The translations under genes were made by a program, and so were the position numbers. Under the pieces are notes generated by a model that had not been told where the DNA came from, searched no databases, and saw nothing but the letters and a program-made list of their open reading frames with translations. Below, one piece after another: positions 51,436 through 60,900 of a stretch of DNA of 64,000 nucleotides (position 1 is the first letter of the stretch; every line of letters starts with the position of its first letter). This DNA is from Acidobacteriota bacterium (GTDB lineage Bacteria > Acidobacteriota > Blastocatellia > Pyrinomonadales > Pyrinomonadaceae), in NCBI GenBank assembly GCA_025463135.1, contig JAOAPY010000030.1, positions 1-64,000 of the forward strand. Direction: 5' to 3'.

Positions 51436-53568
51436 TTTACGTCGCTCCTGTGACTTTTCGACAAAATATTTCTGCACATCAAACGGCTCTTCCCCTGCCG
51501 CAATTTCCACCCGTTCGTAAGTTCCCACCGGCGAAAGCTTGTGCGCCTTTGTGTTATCGCGCAGGTAAGCATCCAGAATAACTTCCTTCAAGTGCAGCTT
51601 GAGTTCTTCATCTCTAACGGGCGCAATTACTTCAACGCGATTGGAGAGATTGCGATGCATCCAGTCGGCGCTGCCGATAAAGACTTCTTCCTCGCCCCCG
51701 TTCTCAAAGTAAAAAATGCGGCTATGTTCCAGAAAGCGGCCGACGATATTTCTTACCCTAATGGTTTCAGATAGACCGACGATGCCGGGGCGCAGCATGC
51801 AAACGCCGCGAACGATCAGGTCGATTGGCACACCTGCCTGAGACGCGTCGTAGAGTTTGCGAATTATGCCGGTGTCCGCGAGCCGGTTAATCTTGACGAT
51901 GATGCGGGCTGGTCGTCCGGCCCTTTGATGTTCGATCTCGCGATCGATCAGAGCGGTCATGCGCTCGCGCAGGTTAACCGGCGCAACCATCAACTGCCGG
52001 TATTCAGTTTGTTGGGAACAACCGGTCAGGTAGTTGAAGAGCTCGCTGGCATCGGCCCCAATCTCTTCATTCGCGGTCAGCAAGCCCACGTCGGTGTACG
52101 TAGTGGACGTGGTGGGATTGTAATTTCCGGACGCGATGTGCACATAGCGCTTGAGTGCATCGCCCTCGCGCCGCACGACCAGCGTCAGTTTGCCGTGGGT
52201 TTTAAGGCCAATCATTCCGTAAACAACGTGCACGCCTGCTAAATCCAGGCGCCTGGCCCATTCGATATTGTGTTCCTCGTCAAAGCGGGCCTTGATTTCG
52301 ATCAGGGCGGTCACTTGTTTGCCCTGCTCGCAGGCGCGTATCAGGGCCGGCGGAATGGGTGAATCCGGTCCGGTGCGATACAAACAAATTTTTATCGCGA
52401 CGACGTCCTCATCCTCCACCGAGGCTTCGACGAAATCGGTCACCGAAGAATATGAATCAAAAGGATGGTGCAGCAGGACATCGCCTTCCTTGAGCGCATC
52501 GAAAACCGAAGTTTTTGAGGTGTAGCACTGCGGCGCCACCGGCTCAAACGGCTCGTCTTTCAGTTCCGGCCGATCGAGCTCGTAGAGTTGGAGCAGACCC
52601 TGAGGTATGAGCAGACCCTCAATGCGATAAACGTCATCCGCGGATAGTTCCAGTGATTCCGTCAGATATTCGATCATCTCAACCGGCATCGACGAAGATA
52701 CTTCCAGCCGCACCGGCGTGCCGAAGCGACGCTTGCGCAGCTCGAGTTGCATCACACGCAACAAGTCATCAGCTTCTTCTTCGCGCAGGCTGAGATCGGC
52801 ATCGCGGGTCACTCGAAACATGTAACAGGGCCCCGGCTTCGTTCCGGGAAACAGCGAACGAACGTTGGCGATGATTAGATCCTCAGCCAGGACGAATTTG
52901 GCCGCGGCGCCGCCGATGGGAATCAAGCGCGGCACCAGCGAGGGTACCTTGATGCGCACAAAGCGGGTTTCAACTGTCGACTTTTCTTTTCCGGGAATGC
53001 CAGGCGTCTCCACCAGCAGACCGATATTAAGGCTCGAAGGAGAGATGTAAGGGAATGGATGGCTCGGATCCACGGCCAGTGGCGTCAGGACGGGAAACAC
53101 TTTTTCCGTAAAATAGGAATCGAGCACGTGGGTTTCGAGCTGAGTCAGCGAATCATACGATGCTATTTCGATCCCCTCTGTTTTTAACTGCGGCAGGATT
53201 TCCAGATTCAGGCAATCTGTTTGCGCCGCAATCATCGGCAATAGACGTTCGCGGATGCGGTCCAGTTGCGCTTGTGGAGTCAGACCATCAGGGGAAAGCT
53301 CCGTTATGTCCTCATCCAATTCCTCCTTCAAAGCAGAGAGGCGGATCATAAAGAACTCGTCGATGTTCGATGCAAAGATGCCAAGAAATTTCAATCGCTC
53401 AAGCAGGGGCGTGGTTTCGTCGCGCGCCTCTTCCAGCACGCGCCGATGAAACTCGAGCAGACTCAATTCCCGATTCAACAAGAGCGAGTCAGGCACCTCA
53501 AAGGTATGTTTGCTTGTCGCTTTAGTGACTGCAACGGGCTCATGGAAACTTTCTCTTCGTGCAACCAT
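51424..53568 (-). CDS. ppk1: Polyphosphate kinase 1
   Basis: Ppk1 makes polyphosphate from ATP. The 714-residue protein has the N-terminal domain (LLNRELSLLEFHRRVLEEA), the head domain and two PLD-like catalytic domains. The phosphohistidine is in GLKTHGKLTLVVRR, with the second catalytic histidine region in GSADWMHRNLSNRVEVIAP. Length is usual. The ATG at 53568 was chosen because the preceding in-frame residues are uncharacteristic. The gene precedes the kinase-like gene and the ABC exporter in the same orientation. Polyphosphate, phosphatase and kinase-like functions cluster here. Confidence 0.97.
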   Translation of the reverse strand: MVARRESFHEPVAVTKATSKHTFEVPDSLLLNRELSLLEFHRRVLEEARDETTPLLERLKFLGIFASNIDEFFMIRLSALKEELDEDITELSPDGLTPQAQLDRIRERLLPMIAAQTDCLNLEILPQLKTEGIEIASYDSLTQLETHVLDSYFTEKVFPVLTPLAVDPSHPFPYISPSSLNIGLLVETPGIPGKEKSTVETRFVRIKVPSLVPRLIPIGGAAAKFVLAEDLIIANVRSLFPGTKPGPCYMFRVTRDADLSLREEEADDLLRVMQLELRKRRFGTPVRLEVSSSMPVEMIEYLTESLELSADDVYRIEGLLIPQGLLQLYELDRPELKDEPFEPVAPQCYTSKTSVFDALKEGDVLLHHPFDSYSSVTDFVEASVEDEDVVAIKICLYRTGPDSPIPPALIRACEQGKQVTALIEIKARFDEEHNIEWARRLDLAGVHVVYGMIGLKTHGKLTLVVRREGDALKRYVHIASGNYNPTTSTTYTDVGLLTANEEIGADASELFNYLTGCSQQTEYRQLMVAPVNLRERMTALIDREIEHQRAGRPARIIVKINRLADTGIIRKLYDASQAGVPIDLIVRGVCMLRPGIVGLSETIRVRNIVGRFLEHSRIFYFENGGEEEVFIGSADWMHRNLSNRVEVIAPVRDEELKLHLKEVILDAYLRDNTKAHKLSPVGTYERVEIAAGEEPFDVQKYFVEKSQERRKANC

Positions 53569-53841
53569 TGATGTTATTTCTCTCTCCTTAGCCGTACTTC
53601 GAATGTTCTGGAAATATAGTGCGGGGGAAAGCGAGCGCACGAAGTAGATTCGAAGCGGCAATTCGACAACTAGTTTGTCGTAACGCGGCGCCATGCGAGT
53701 ACCATCCTGCCTAATGCAAATTTAGCAGGATGGATCCTTGAGCGCACCGTTCGGACTAGAAGGTAGCAAGCGGCATTCCCAACCGGGGAAACATAGATAC
53801 GGAGATAACCAGCTCTTTTACTGAGGATTTTTGCGGTTTAG

Positions 53842-54690
53842 TTACAATACCGGTCGTCCCGCATGTATTGATTTGGTGCTTCCAGGAGAGAGAGGCTTTG
53901 GATTCGTACGCTGGTCTGCGGCGGGCAATTCGGCGGTCACGGGCCGACTTGTAAACGCCCGGGAACCCTTTCGATAAATGGAGCGCGCGGGCACGCTAAC
54001 CAGTTGGTCCGTCTCGACCATGTAAGCGGTGAGGCGATTACCATAAACACAGCCAGTGTCGAGCCCAATTGCGTGCGGAGCATTTCTGGGTTCCATCGCG
54101 GGCCAGTGTCCGAACAATACGGTCTGTTCACCAGCATAGACTTCATACCATGGAATGCCTTTGCGGCTGGTACGTTTCTTTCTTCCCAGCGTCCGTAGTT
54201 CCAACAGGTCGTCAGCTTCCTGCTGAAGAACGGGTATGCCAGGGCGTAGACCGGCATGCACCACGAGGTGAGAACCGAGATCAATCGACAGCGGAAGTGA
54301 GCTCAGATAAGAAAAATATTTTCCACGATCGAACTCCAATTCGCGCGCCGCCTCTTGCTGTGCTTTTGTAAACTTGAGATTTTCACCGGCCCATAATTGC
54401 AGTAAGTCGCGATCGTGATTCCCAAGAACAGACGAGAACCGGCGGTCGGAAATGAAGAGATCCAACACCTCCCGATTCTTTGGTCCTTTGACGATGAGGT
54501 CGCCGACTGCTACAACGCGGTCTTGCAAACCAAAATCCAGCTTTACCAGCAGATCGATTAATTCGTCATAACAACCATGGAGATCGCCAACAACGATGGT
54601 GCGTTGGACGGAGCCGTCCAAATTTTGGCTGTCCAACTCCTGGTCGCCCGACTCCAGGCCGACTCCTCTTTTCCAATCTTCCACTATCAT
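53842..54690 (-). CDS. Calcineurin-type metallophosphoesterase (PrpE/ApaH-like)
   Basis: The 282-residue cytoplasmic enzyme has the di-metal motifs GDLHGC, VAVGDLIVKGP, LGNHDRD, HAGLRPG and GHWP. These match bacterial Ser/Thr or diadenosine-tetraphosphate phosphatases. The ATG at 54690 is used and lies inside the first copy of a 20-bp tandem duplication that also supplies the stop of the upstream gene. The C-terminal 40 residues are low-complexity Pro/Ser/Arg-rich. The exact substrate cannot be told. Confidence 0.92.
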   Translation of the reverse strand: MIVEDWKRGVGLESGDQELDSQNLDGSVQRTIVVGDLHGCYDELIDLLVKLDFGLQDRVVAVGDLIVKGPKNREVLDLFISDRRFSSVLGNHDRDLLQLWAGENLKFTKAQQEAARELEFDRGKYFSYLSSLPLSIDLGSHLVVHAGLRPGIPVLQQEADDLLELRTLGRKKRTSRKGIPWYEVYAGEQTVLFGHWPAMEPRNAPHAIGLDTGCVYGNRLTAYMVETDQLVSVPARSIYRKGSRAFTSRPVTAELPAADQRTNPKPLSPGSTKSIHAGRPVL

Positions 54691-54724
54691 GCTTAGGGCG
54701 CGCGTATCATGCTTAGGGCGCGCG
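54685..54724. repeat. Perfect 20-bp tandem duplication at a gene junction
   Basis: TATCATGCTTAGGGCGCGCG occurs twice in direct tandem (54685-54704 and 54705-54724). On the minus strand each copy contains both CGCGCCCTAAG, which carries the stop of the upstream membrane protein gene, and CATGATA, which carries a candidate ATG for the phosphatase gene. Confidence 0.9.
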
Positions 54725-55120
54725 CGAGCGGCGCAGGATTCGAAGACTCCCGCTCACCACAATTCCGATCGCCGCAATCAGACCGAACCAGAACCACCCG
54801 GTCAACCGAGCAGAAATCAATCCCGATGAATCTTCAAACTTCACCCGCTGATGGTTCATCAGGTAAATGCTGACCAGGCCGCTAAGTAAAGCTATTACTC
54901 CAAAGATTCGTTGGTTGATACGAAGGATGCGCAAGCCGCAAAGAATCAAAACCACTGTCAGCAGCGGGATTAACCAGAGTCCGCCCTCGCCGTCGCGCGC
55001 GAGATCCAGTCCGGTCGCGGTGTCATGACTGGCACCGCAACTCACCTGCACCCAGGGCAGGAAAAAACATATCAACAGAATTATCCCGAAGCTGACTGTC
55101 GCTTTGCTGACTTTCTCCAT
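54713..55120 (-). CDS. Small multi-pass membrane protein
   Basis: The 135-residue protein has about four membrane helices (7-27, 47-65, 70-87, 105-125), with a Cys-containing PWVQVSCGASHDTATGLD loop after the first helix. The C-terminal RILRRSRAP is basic and cytoplasmic. GGAG precedes the ATG. Family unknown. It lies directly upstream of the phosphatase gene on the same strand, joined by the 20-bp duplication, so the two were probably one operon. Confidence 0.78.
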   Translation of the reverse strand: MEKVSKATVSFGIILLICFFLPWVQVSCGASHDTATGLDLARDGEGGLWLIPLLTVVLILCGLRILRINQRIFGVIALLSGLVSIYLMNHQRVKFEDSSGLISARLTGWFWFGLIAAIGIVVSGSLRILRRSRAP

Positions 55121-55210
55121 TCGGCTCCAACCTTTGGGTATAGAGGGAAGGTGTGGGGTGTAGGAGAGACATCGCTATTTTCCATACCCTACATCTCAAC
55201 CGCTATACCC

Positions 55211-55360
55211 TTATTTCGGCGCCGAAATGTTCACATCAACTTTCTTGTTGCCGCCAAAGATGCGGCCGCCAAAAACCAGTAACCCGGCCAGGACTATTAC
55301 AATGAAAATCACCAGCACGGCCACCACACCCGCACTACCTCCACCTCCATTGTCACCCAT
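55211..55360 (-). CDS. Very small single-helix membrane protein
   Basis: The 49-residue protein starts [13 protein letters not shown], has one hydrophobic helix ([18 protein letters not shown]), and ends in a short basic/polar tail. AGGAGG lies upstream of the ATG at 55360. Longer in-frame reading upstream lacks a good start. Function unknown; possibly an envelope-stress microprotein. Confidence 0.65.
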   Translation of the reverse strand: MGDNGGGGSAGVVAVLVIFIVIVLAGLLVFGGRIFGGNKKVDVNISAPK

Positions 55361-55450
55361 CTGATTTTTCCTCCTTGTAATTAGACTCGGCTCTAAGCAG
55401 CGGTTGTGTCCCCGCCCACCGAACGTTCTCGCCACGAATTGAATCGTTAA

Positions 55451-55693
55451 TTACTTTTTCTTGCTGCTCTTTTTTGCTGCTTTCTTGCCGCCTTTTTTAG
55501 AGGCAGACTTACTCGCCTTTTGGCCGCGTCCCGAACCACTCTTTTTCCCGCCACCCGATTCTTTATTCACCGTGGCCCAGGCGCGCGATTCAGCTTCCTT
55601 CTTCGAAACGCCCTTGTCTTCATAGCCTTCTTCAATGTGTTCGGCTTGTCGCTTTTGCTTATCGGTGTAAGCCCCCTTATCACCTCTCGGCAT
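55451..55693 (-). CDS. Lysine-rich small protein, plasmid-stabilisation/KGG-like
   Basis: The 80-residue protein has an N-terminal MPRGDKGAYTDKQKRQAEHI segment followed by ESRAWATVNKESGGG, and a C-terminal tail of Lys/Ser/Ala repeats (KASKSASKKGGKKAAKKSSK). The head resembles small stress proteins often called plasmid stabilisation proteins. The tail resembles histone H1-like and is likely to bind DNA. Its ATG overlaps the stop of the upstream gene by one base (TAATG), with GGAGGG as ribosome-binding site. Confidence 0.8.
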   Translation of the reverse strand: MPRGDKGAYTDKQKRQAEHIEEGYEDKGVSKKEAESRAWATVNKESGGGKKSGSGRGQKASKSASKKGGKKAAKKSSKKK

Positions 55694-55911
55694 TAGTCCA
55701 CCCTCCCTGATAGCTTCACTTCAAGACTGCGTTCACTGCCGCCCCACCTGGTCCAGGCCATAACGTTGCGGCCAATGGTTTCGATTAATAGCGCGCGCTC
55801 AAGGTCGCTGGAAGCAGCAAGAGCATTGGGAATTGAATCGACAAGTTCTGTCTGACGATGTGTTATCGGAATCGAAATCGCCATCATCGGCTGTGCTGCA
55901 GCAACACTCAT
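55693..55911 (-). CDS. Small protein, unknown function
   Basis: The 72-residue protein starts at ATG 55911 with GGGGGG about 8 nt upstream. It contains SIPNALAASSDLERALLIET and WTRWGGSERSLEVKLSG. No membrane segment and no recognised motif. It is coupled to the Lys-rich protein gene (one-base overlap), so the two probably act in the same response. Confidence 0.6.
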   Translation of the reverse strand: MSVAAAQPMMAISIPITHRQTELVDSIPNALAASSDLERALLIETIGRNVMAWTRWGGSERSLEVKLSGRVD

Positions 55912-56265
55912 GTTCGAAACCCCCCTTAGTCCAAAACTCATTAAGCGCGAACTGTTCCGTGTGATCACATCTTATGCAAATGCCGCTCCGCAGCGGCTCT
56001 TTGAAATATTTCCTCTGATCTGAAGTTGCTCTGCAGTTTGCGTTTGGCCAAATCTACGTCCAAGGGATCAATCTAATGCCGAAGCGGATCTAGTCGATGA
56101 CGCAGTAATAGCCCGAGGTTTTATCGCTGGCATTGAGGTTGCGGATAGCTCTCGAGAACGACGAAAGATGCTCCGTAAGCAAGCGGAGTGTTTGGAATTA
56201 AGCATCACCGTCCAAGGGTATGTACCGGACGAATACACAAGTAACAATAGAACCAGGAGGGATTC
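55912..56265. other. Divergent intergenic interval
   Basis: About 350 nt between the divergent small-gene clusters. A plus-strand frame at 56024-56290 is open for 88 codons and reads like protein (RGFIAGIEVADSSRERRKML, ITVQGYVPDEY). It has no start codon until ATG 56168 and is probably chance or a remnant. The promoter of the 56266 gene, and possibly others, should lie here. Confidence 0.4.
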
Positions 56266-56454
56266 ATGGCTGAGCAAAAGCGAGAATTAATCGACACTGG
56301 GAAGAATAAGAGCTACGTCCGCCGTAATGACAAAGGTCAGTTTGATGAAGTTTCAGATGTTGGGCGATCATTGGCCCAGGATCGCAGGCAAAGCGCCAAA
56401 ACAAAGGTTCCGGCGGGGCAAGGTGATCGAGGAGATCAGAAACGATCGAAATAA
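56266..56454 (+). CDS. Small hydrophilic protein, unknown function
   Basis: The 62-residue protein starts MAEQKRELIDTGKNKSYVRR with AGGAGGG at good distance. It is highly charged and disordered-looking, with no signal peptide. It resembles the small stress-associated proteins of unknown function seen in soil bacteria. It ends near a GTCCCCTC/GAGGGGAC hairpin (56461-56489). Confidence 0.65.
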   Translation: MAEQKRELIDTGKNKSYVRRNDKGQFDEVSDVGRSLAQDRRQSAKTKVPAGQGDRGDQKRSK

Positions 56455-56460
56455 AGTTTT

Positions 56461-56489
56461 GTCCCCTCTCGGCTTGCGGGGGAGGGGAC
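56461..56489. terminator. Hairpin between convergent small genes
   Basis: GTCCCCTC (56461-56468) pairs with GAGGGGAC (56482-56489). An AAAACTTT flank lies on the minus-strand side. It is weak in T content and could serve both converging genes. Confidence 0.5.
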
Positions 56490-56504
56490 AACACATTCTT
56501 AGTT

Positions 56505-56693
56505 CTATCGTCGTCGCAGAACTTGCGGCTGACGAAAATAAGTATTCAAATCGCGAGCGAGACAAATCACGCAAATACGGCGAGCGTCTTTTTTGTCGGC
56601 GGTAATAATCCCGCCGCATTTTAAGCAAGTCATATTTGTCGGTTGACCGTCGTGGTGGCGACGAAAGGCCCTTCTGAATTGATCCCTGGACAT
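56505..56693 (-). CDS. Small zinc-ribbon protein
   Basis: The 62-residue candidate starts at ATG 56693 with AAGGGATAT upstream. It contains a four-cysteine zinc ribbon, CLKC about 16 residues before CVIC, with an Arg/His-rich N terminus (MSRDQFRRAFRRHHDG). It may bind nucleic acid. It converges with the 56266 gene. The start and the reality of the gene are both uncertain. Confidence 0.45.
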   Translation of the reverse strand: MSRDQFRRAFRRHHDGQPTNMTCLKCGGIITADKKDARRICVICLARDLNTYFRQPQVLRRR

Positions 56694-56982
56694 ATATCCC
56701 TTCCGTAAAATTCCCCACCGGTTAAGGTTGAGGATGTTTTTAGCTGACACCGCATCGGGAATTTTTCTAACAGACCGTTCTAAAGATGAACGTTTCGGGC
56801 TTGCCATCCTCAGCAATAACAATTCCCGTTCCGCAGTAACCCTTCCAGTGGGGAGGTGAGCCCAAGCAGATTCGGGCACTACAAAGCTTTGAACCTGCTG
56901 GCATCGTGTTTGCAAACCGCAAACAAGCTAAGGGAACGCTGTCCCATTGGCATGCATAGTCAACTAAAGGAGACCAACTACC

Positions 56983-57435
56983 ATGAATGCTTTTACTCTA
57001 CTGAAGACTGATCACAAGAAAGTGGCCGGCATTTTTGAGAAGCTCGAGCCCACCACCGAACGCGGCGTGAAGACCCGCGAAGACTTGTTTGCGCAACTCA
57101 AAAACGAACTGGATATCCACGCGCGGATCGAAGAAGAGATTTTCTATCCGGCCTTGAAAGATGCTGACGCAACGCATGACATCATCCTCGAGGGGTATGA
57201 GGAGCATGCCGTCGTCAAGACTCTGCTGGCTGAACTGGACGAGCTGGCGAAAGACGACGAGACCTGGGGTGCGAAGCTCAAAGTACTCCAGGAAAACGTA
57301 GAGCATCACGTGGAAGAAGAAGAGGGAGAAATGTTCCCCAAGGCCAAAGAGGTCCTCAGCGCGGAGGAGGTCGAAGCATTGGGTGAACGCCTTCAAGCGG
57401 CCAAGGCCGAGGGCAAGGCTGTGTCCGCAGGTTAG
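56983..57435 (+). CDS. Hemerythrin HHE domain protein
   Basis: The 150-residue four-helix protein has ligand-type residues for a di-iron site: His11 (TDHKKV), His in DIHARIEEEIFYP, His in EEHAVVK, and His/Glu in ENVEHHVEEEEGEMFP. Family members sense or carry oxygen, nitric oxide or iron in the cytoplasm. AAAGGAG lies upstream of the ATG. It is a single gene. Confidence 0.94.
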   Translation: MNAFTLLKTDHKKVAGIFEKLEPTTERGVKTREDLFAQLKNELDIHARIEEEIFYPALKDADATHDIILEGYEEHAVVKTLLAELDELAKDDETWGAKLKVLQENVEHHVEEEEGEMFPKAKEVLSAEEVEALGERLQAAKAEGKAVSAG

Positions 57436-57567
57436 AACTTTTCAGCTGAAGGCCAGGCTGCAGATAGAATTAACCATGCGGAAGTGACCCTCGAGGGCAC
57501 TGACCCTTCAGAGCCTGAGCCGGCGGCGACTCGTCGCGGCCCTAACCAAAACAGCTCACAGCAGGCA

Positions 57568-57592
57568 CCCCAACCGGACAGCCCGGTTGGGG
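57568..57592 (+). terminator. Hairpin after the hemerythrin gene
   Basis: CCCCAACCGG (57568-57577) pairs perfectly with CCGGTTGGGG (57583-57592), followed by TTGCTTGT. It is a probable intrinsic terminator about 130 nt after the hemerythrin stop. Confidence 0.7.
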
Positions 57593-57640
57593 TTGCTTGT
57601 CGGCTCAGCGTATTCCCAAAACGACTTAACGAAGAGTCAG

Positions 57641-57770
57641 CACAGATGGACACTGATAAGAACGGATCTGAATAAGACTGAAACCGCAGATCCGAATCAG
57701 ACTGAAAGGTACGAGATGGAACTGTCTTTCGGTGCCGGCTCTGATCCGTGATTATCAGTGTAAATCTGTG
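57641..57770. repeat. Imperfect inverted repeat CACAGAT...CACTGATAA
   Basis: The 30 nt at 57641-57670 match the reverse complement of 57741-57770 with about eight mismatches (CACAGAT, CACTGATAA and CGGATC blocks kept in order). The rest of 57436-57918 holds no other gene that can be supported. Confidence 0.6.
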
Positions 57771-57918
57771 ACTGAGTTAACCGGCTAACTAACAATCAGC
57801 GGGATCGAGTATTATTCTCCCTGCCAGCACTAAACACTCTCGCAAAGTTACTCCCCCCGTGTGACGTAGCCAGAACTGCGTTGGCGGCGGGGGCCTCGCA
57901 AATCCCCAGCGAATTTTT

Positions 57919-60900
57919 ATGGCTGAACTATTCCGATCACGATCCGGAAAATCGCAACCTGCGCTTTACGGCGAGGGAGAGCCGATTCGCGGCGAGCTTT
58001 TCAGTGTCGAGCGACTGGAGCAATTTGCCGTCGCTCTTGCGCCTGAACATTACATCGTCATGAAAAAAGGCCGGGCGCGTTTGCTGCCCCGGCTTGAAGA
58101 TAATGGTCGCAAACTTGTAGCTGCTTATCGAACACTCGTCGAAGCGGTGCGTCAGGGAGATTCTATTTCGCCCGCCGCCGAGTGGCTGTTGGATAACTTT
58201 CACATAGTTGAAGAGCAGCTCCGGGAAATTCGCGAGGACCTGCCCAAAGGTTACTACCACGAGTTGCCGAAGCTTGCAGCCGGAGAGCTCGCTGACTACC
58301 CGCGCATCTATGCGGTTGCGCTCGCCTTGATTGCCCACACCGATAGTCGACTGGATCCGTTAACTCTCAGGCGATTCATCGCCGCTTATCAAACAGTTTC
58401 TCCACTGAGCATCGGAGAACTTTGGGCAGTAGCCATCAGCTTGCGTTTGGCTTTGGTTGAGAACCTGCGACGTCTGGCCACGCAAATTGTTCGCTGGCGC
58501 GATGAGCGAGCACAGGCGGACAAATTTGCCGACAAACTGCTTGAGCTCGCTGCTTCGCAACCGGAAGATTTGGTGGCGCTGGTCGCGGATCGCTTTGCGA
58601 AGCGAGATAAAGTGCCGCGTGCTTTTATTGTCGAGTTAATGCAGCGCCTGCGCGAGCAAGACACAGCCGTCACGCCTGTCTTTAATTGGATCGAAAAACA
58701 GCTGCGCGCCCAGGCCACCAGCATCGAGCAGGTGATGCAAAGCGAACACCAAAGACAGGCCGCGGCGCAGGTCACGGTCGGCAACATCATCACCAGCATG
58801 CGGCTGTTGTCGACTCTGGATTGGCGCGACTTCTTTGAGAGTGTCAGTTTGATCGAGCCGATCCTGGGTCAGGATCCGGCGGGCGCTTATTTGCAGATGG
58901 AATTTGCCAGTCGCGATCGCTATCGTCACGTTATAGAAAGAATCAGCAAGCGTACAAATTCCAGTGAGGTAGAAATCTCTCGCACGGCGGTCGACCTTGC
59001 GCGCAAGGCCTCGGAAGCCGGCGCCCCGAAAGGCGTTGATGATTTCAAGTCTCACGTTGGTTTCTATCTGAGCGATGACGGTCTGCCGCTGGTAGAGGAA
59101 GCATTTAAGTATCGGCCGGGACTCGTCGAGAGACTTCGCCGCTGCGTTTTGCGTCATCCAACCTTTGCTTATCTGGGCACCCTCATTCTTTTGACCAGCG
59201 TGATTGTCGCGTTGCTCGGCTTTGGGCTGTATCGGGCAGGCGGCACGTTGCCGCTGATCATGGTGATGGCCCTTTTGGCGATCCTGCCGGCCAGCGACCT
59301 GGCGCTGAGCGTCCTGAACTTTGACATAACAAACTTCTTCGAGCCACATGTGTTGTCACGGATGAATACCTCACAGGGTGTGCCCGACAATGCGCGCACG
59401 ATGGTGGTCGTACCCACGATCTTTTCCAGTGTCGAGGTGGTTGACAACCTGGTGGAGAAACTCGAAGTGCTGTTTCTCGCCAATGAAGACGACTGTATTC
59501 ACTTTGCCCTGCTGGGTGACTTTGCAGACGCTCCCGCCGCGGAGATGCCTGACGACGTAGCGCTGCTCGAGGCGGCGCTTGCGGGTATCGAACGTCTTAA
59601 TGACAGGTACGGTAAAGAGGGCCAGGGCGAGCGGCCCCGATTCTATCTCTTTCATCGACGCCGGCTTTGGAATCCCTCTGAAGAGAAATGGATGGGATGG
59701 GAGCGCAAGCGTGGCAAGCTGCGCGAGTTGAATCGGCTGCTGCGTGGCGCACGCGACACCAGTTTCATCGTGCAAACGGGTGAACAGCATCAGCTCGCGG
59801 ACTTTCGTTATGTGATCACTCTCGATGCCGACACTCAGTTGCCGCGTGACGTGGCGCGCCGGCTGATTGGCACCGCCATTCACCCGTTGAATCGTCCGCT
59901 GATCGATCCTCGTTTTAATCGCGTAACGCGAGGCTACGGCATCCTGCAGCCGCGCGTGAGCGTTTCCCTCGTAAGCTCCTGCGAATCGCGATTTGCCGGC
60001 ATATTCTCAGGCAACACGGGAATTGATCCCTACACCACGGCCGTATCGGATGTGTACCAGGATCTTTTTGGTGAAGGAAACTATACCGGTAAGGGCCTAT
60101 ACGACGTCGATGCATTTGAACAGACGCTGGGCGGGCGCGTTCCGGAAAACACGCTGTTGAGCCACGATTTGTTTGAGTCCCTGTTTGCTCGCGCCGCGTT
60201 GGTCACCGACATTGAGCTGCTTGACGATTACCCGACTCACTATGACACCTATGCCAAGCGCCAGCATCGCTGGATTCGAGGCGATTGGCAGGTAGCACCA
60301 TGGCTTTTTCAACACGCCAGGGATGAAAGCGGCCGCCCGGTGCGCAACAACCTGCCCTGGATTTCCCGCTGGAAGATTTTCGATAATCTGCGTCGCAGTC
60401 TGACCGCACCCGCAATCGTGTTGTGGTTATTGGCTTCATGGACCATCCTGCCCGGCTCGCCCTGGTTGTGGAGTCTGTTTGTCGTGATCACGATGGCCTT
60501 TCCGGTCTACATGCACGTGACCACCAGCGTGATGACTCACCCACGCGGCGTTCCCTGGACCAGTCACTTTTGGAGTGTGTGGGGAGACCTGCGTACAAAC
60601 ACGGCGCAGTTCGCACTTACTTTTATCTTTGTGGGCCATCAGGCGTGTCTGTCGACTGACGCCATCCTGCGCACGCTTTATCGCCAATTCATTTCACATA
60701 AGCACCTGCTCGAGTGGGTAACCGCGGCGGATACCGAAAGAGCGAGCAAACACGATCTGAAGTCCTTCCTCCGTTACATGTGGGCAGTCGGTCCGCTGGC
60801 GCTCGAGGCTCTAAGCGCAATACTGCTGTCGCGAACTGTGGCGCTGTGGGAAGCGGCCCCCTTCATATTCAGCTGGCTTGTCTCGCCCTTTGTTGCCTGG

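Noticed and set aside
56024-56290. Open plus-strand frame that reads like protein
   Set aside because: No start codon until ATG 56168, and it overlaps a better-supported gene start at 56266; possibly a relic.
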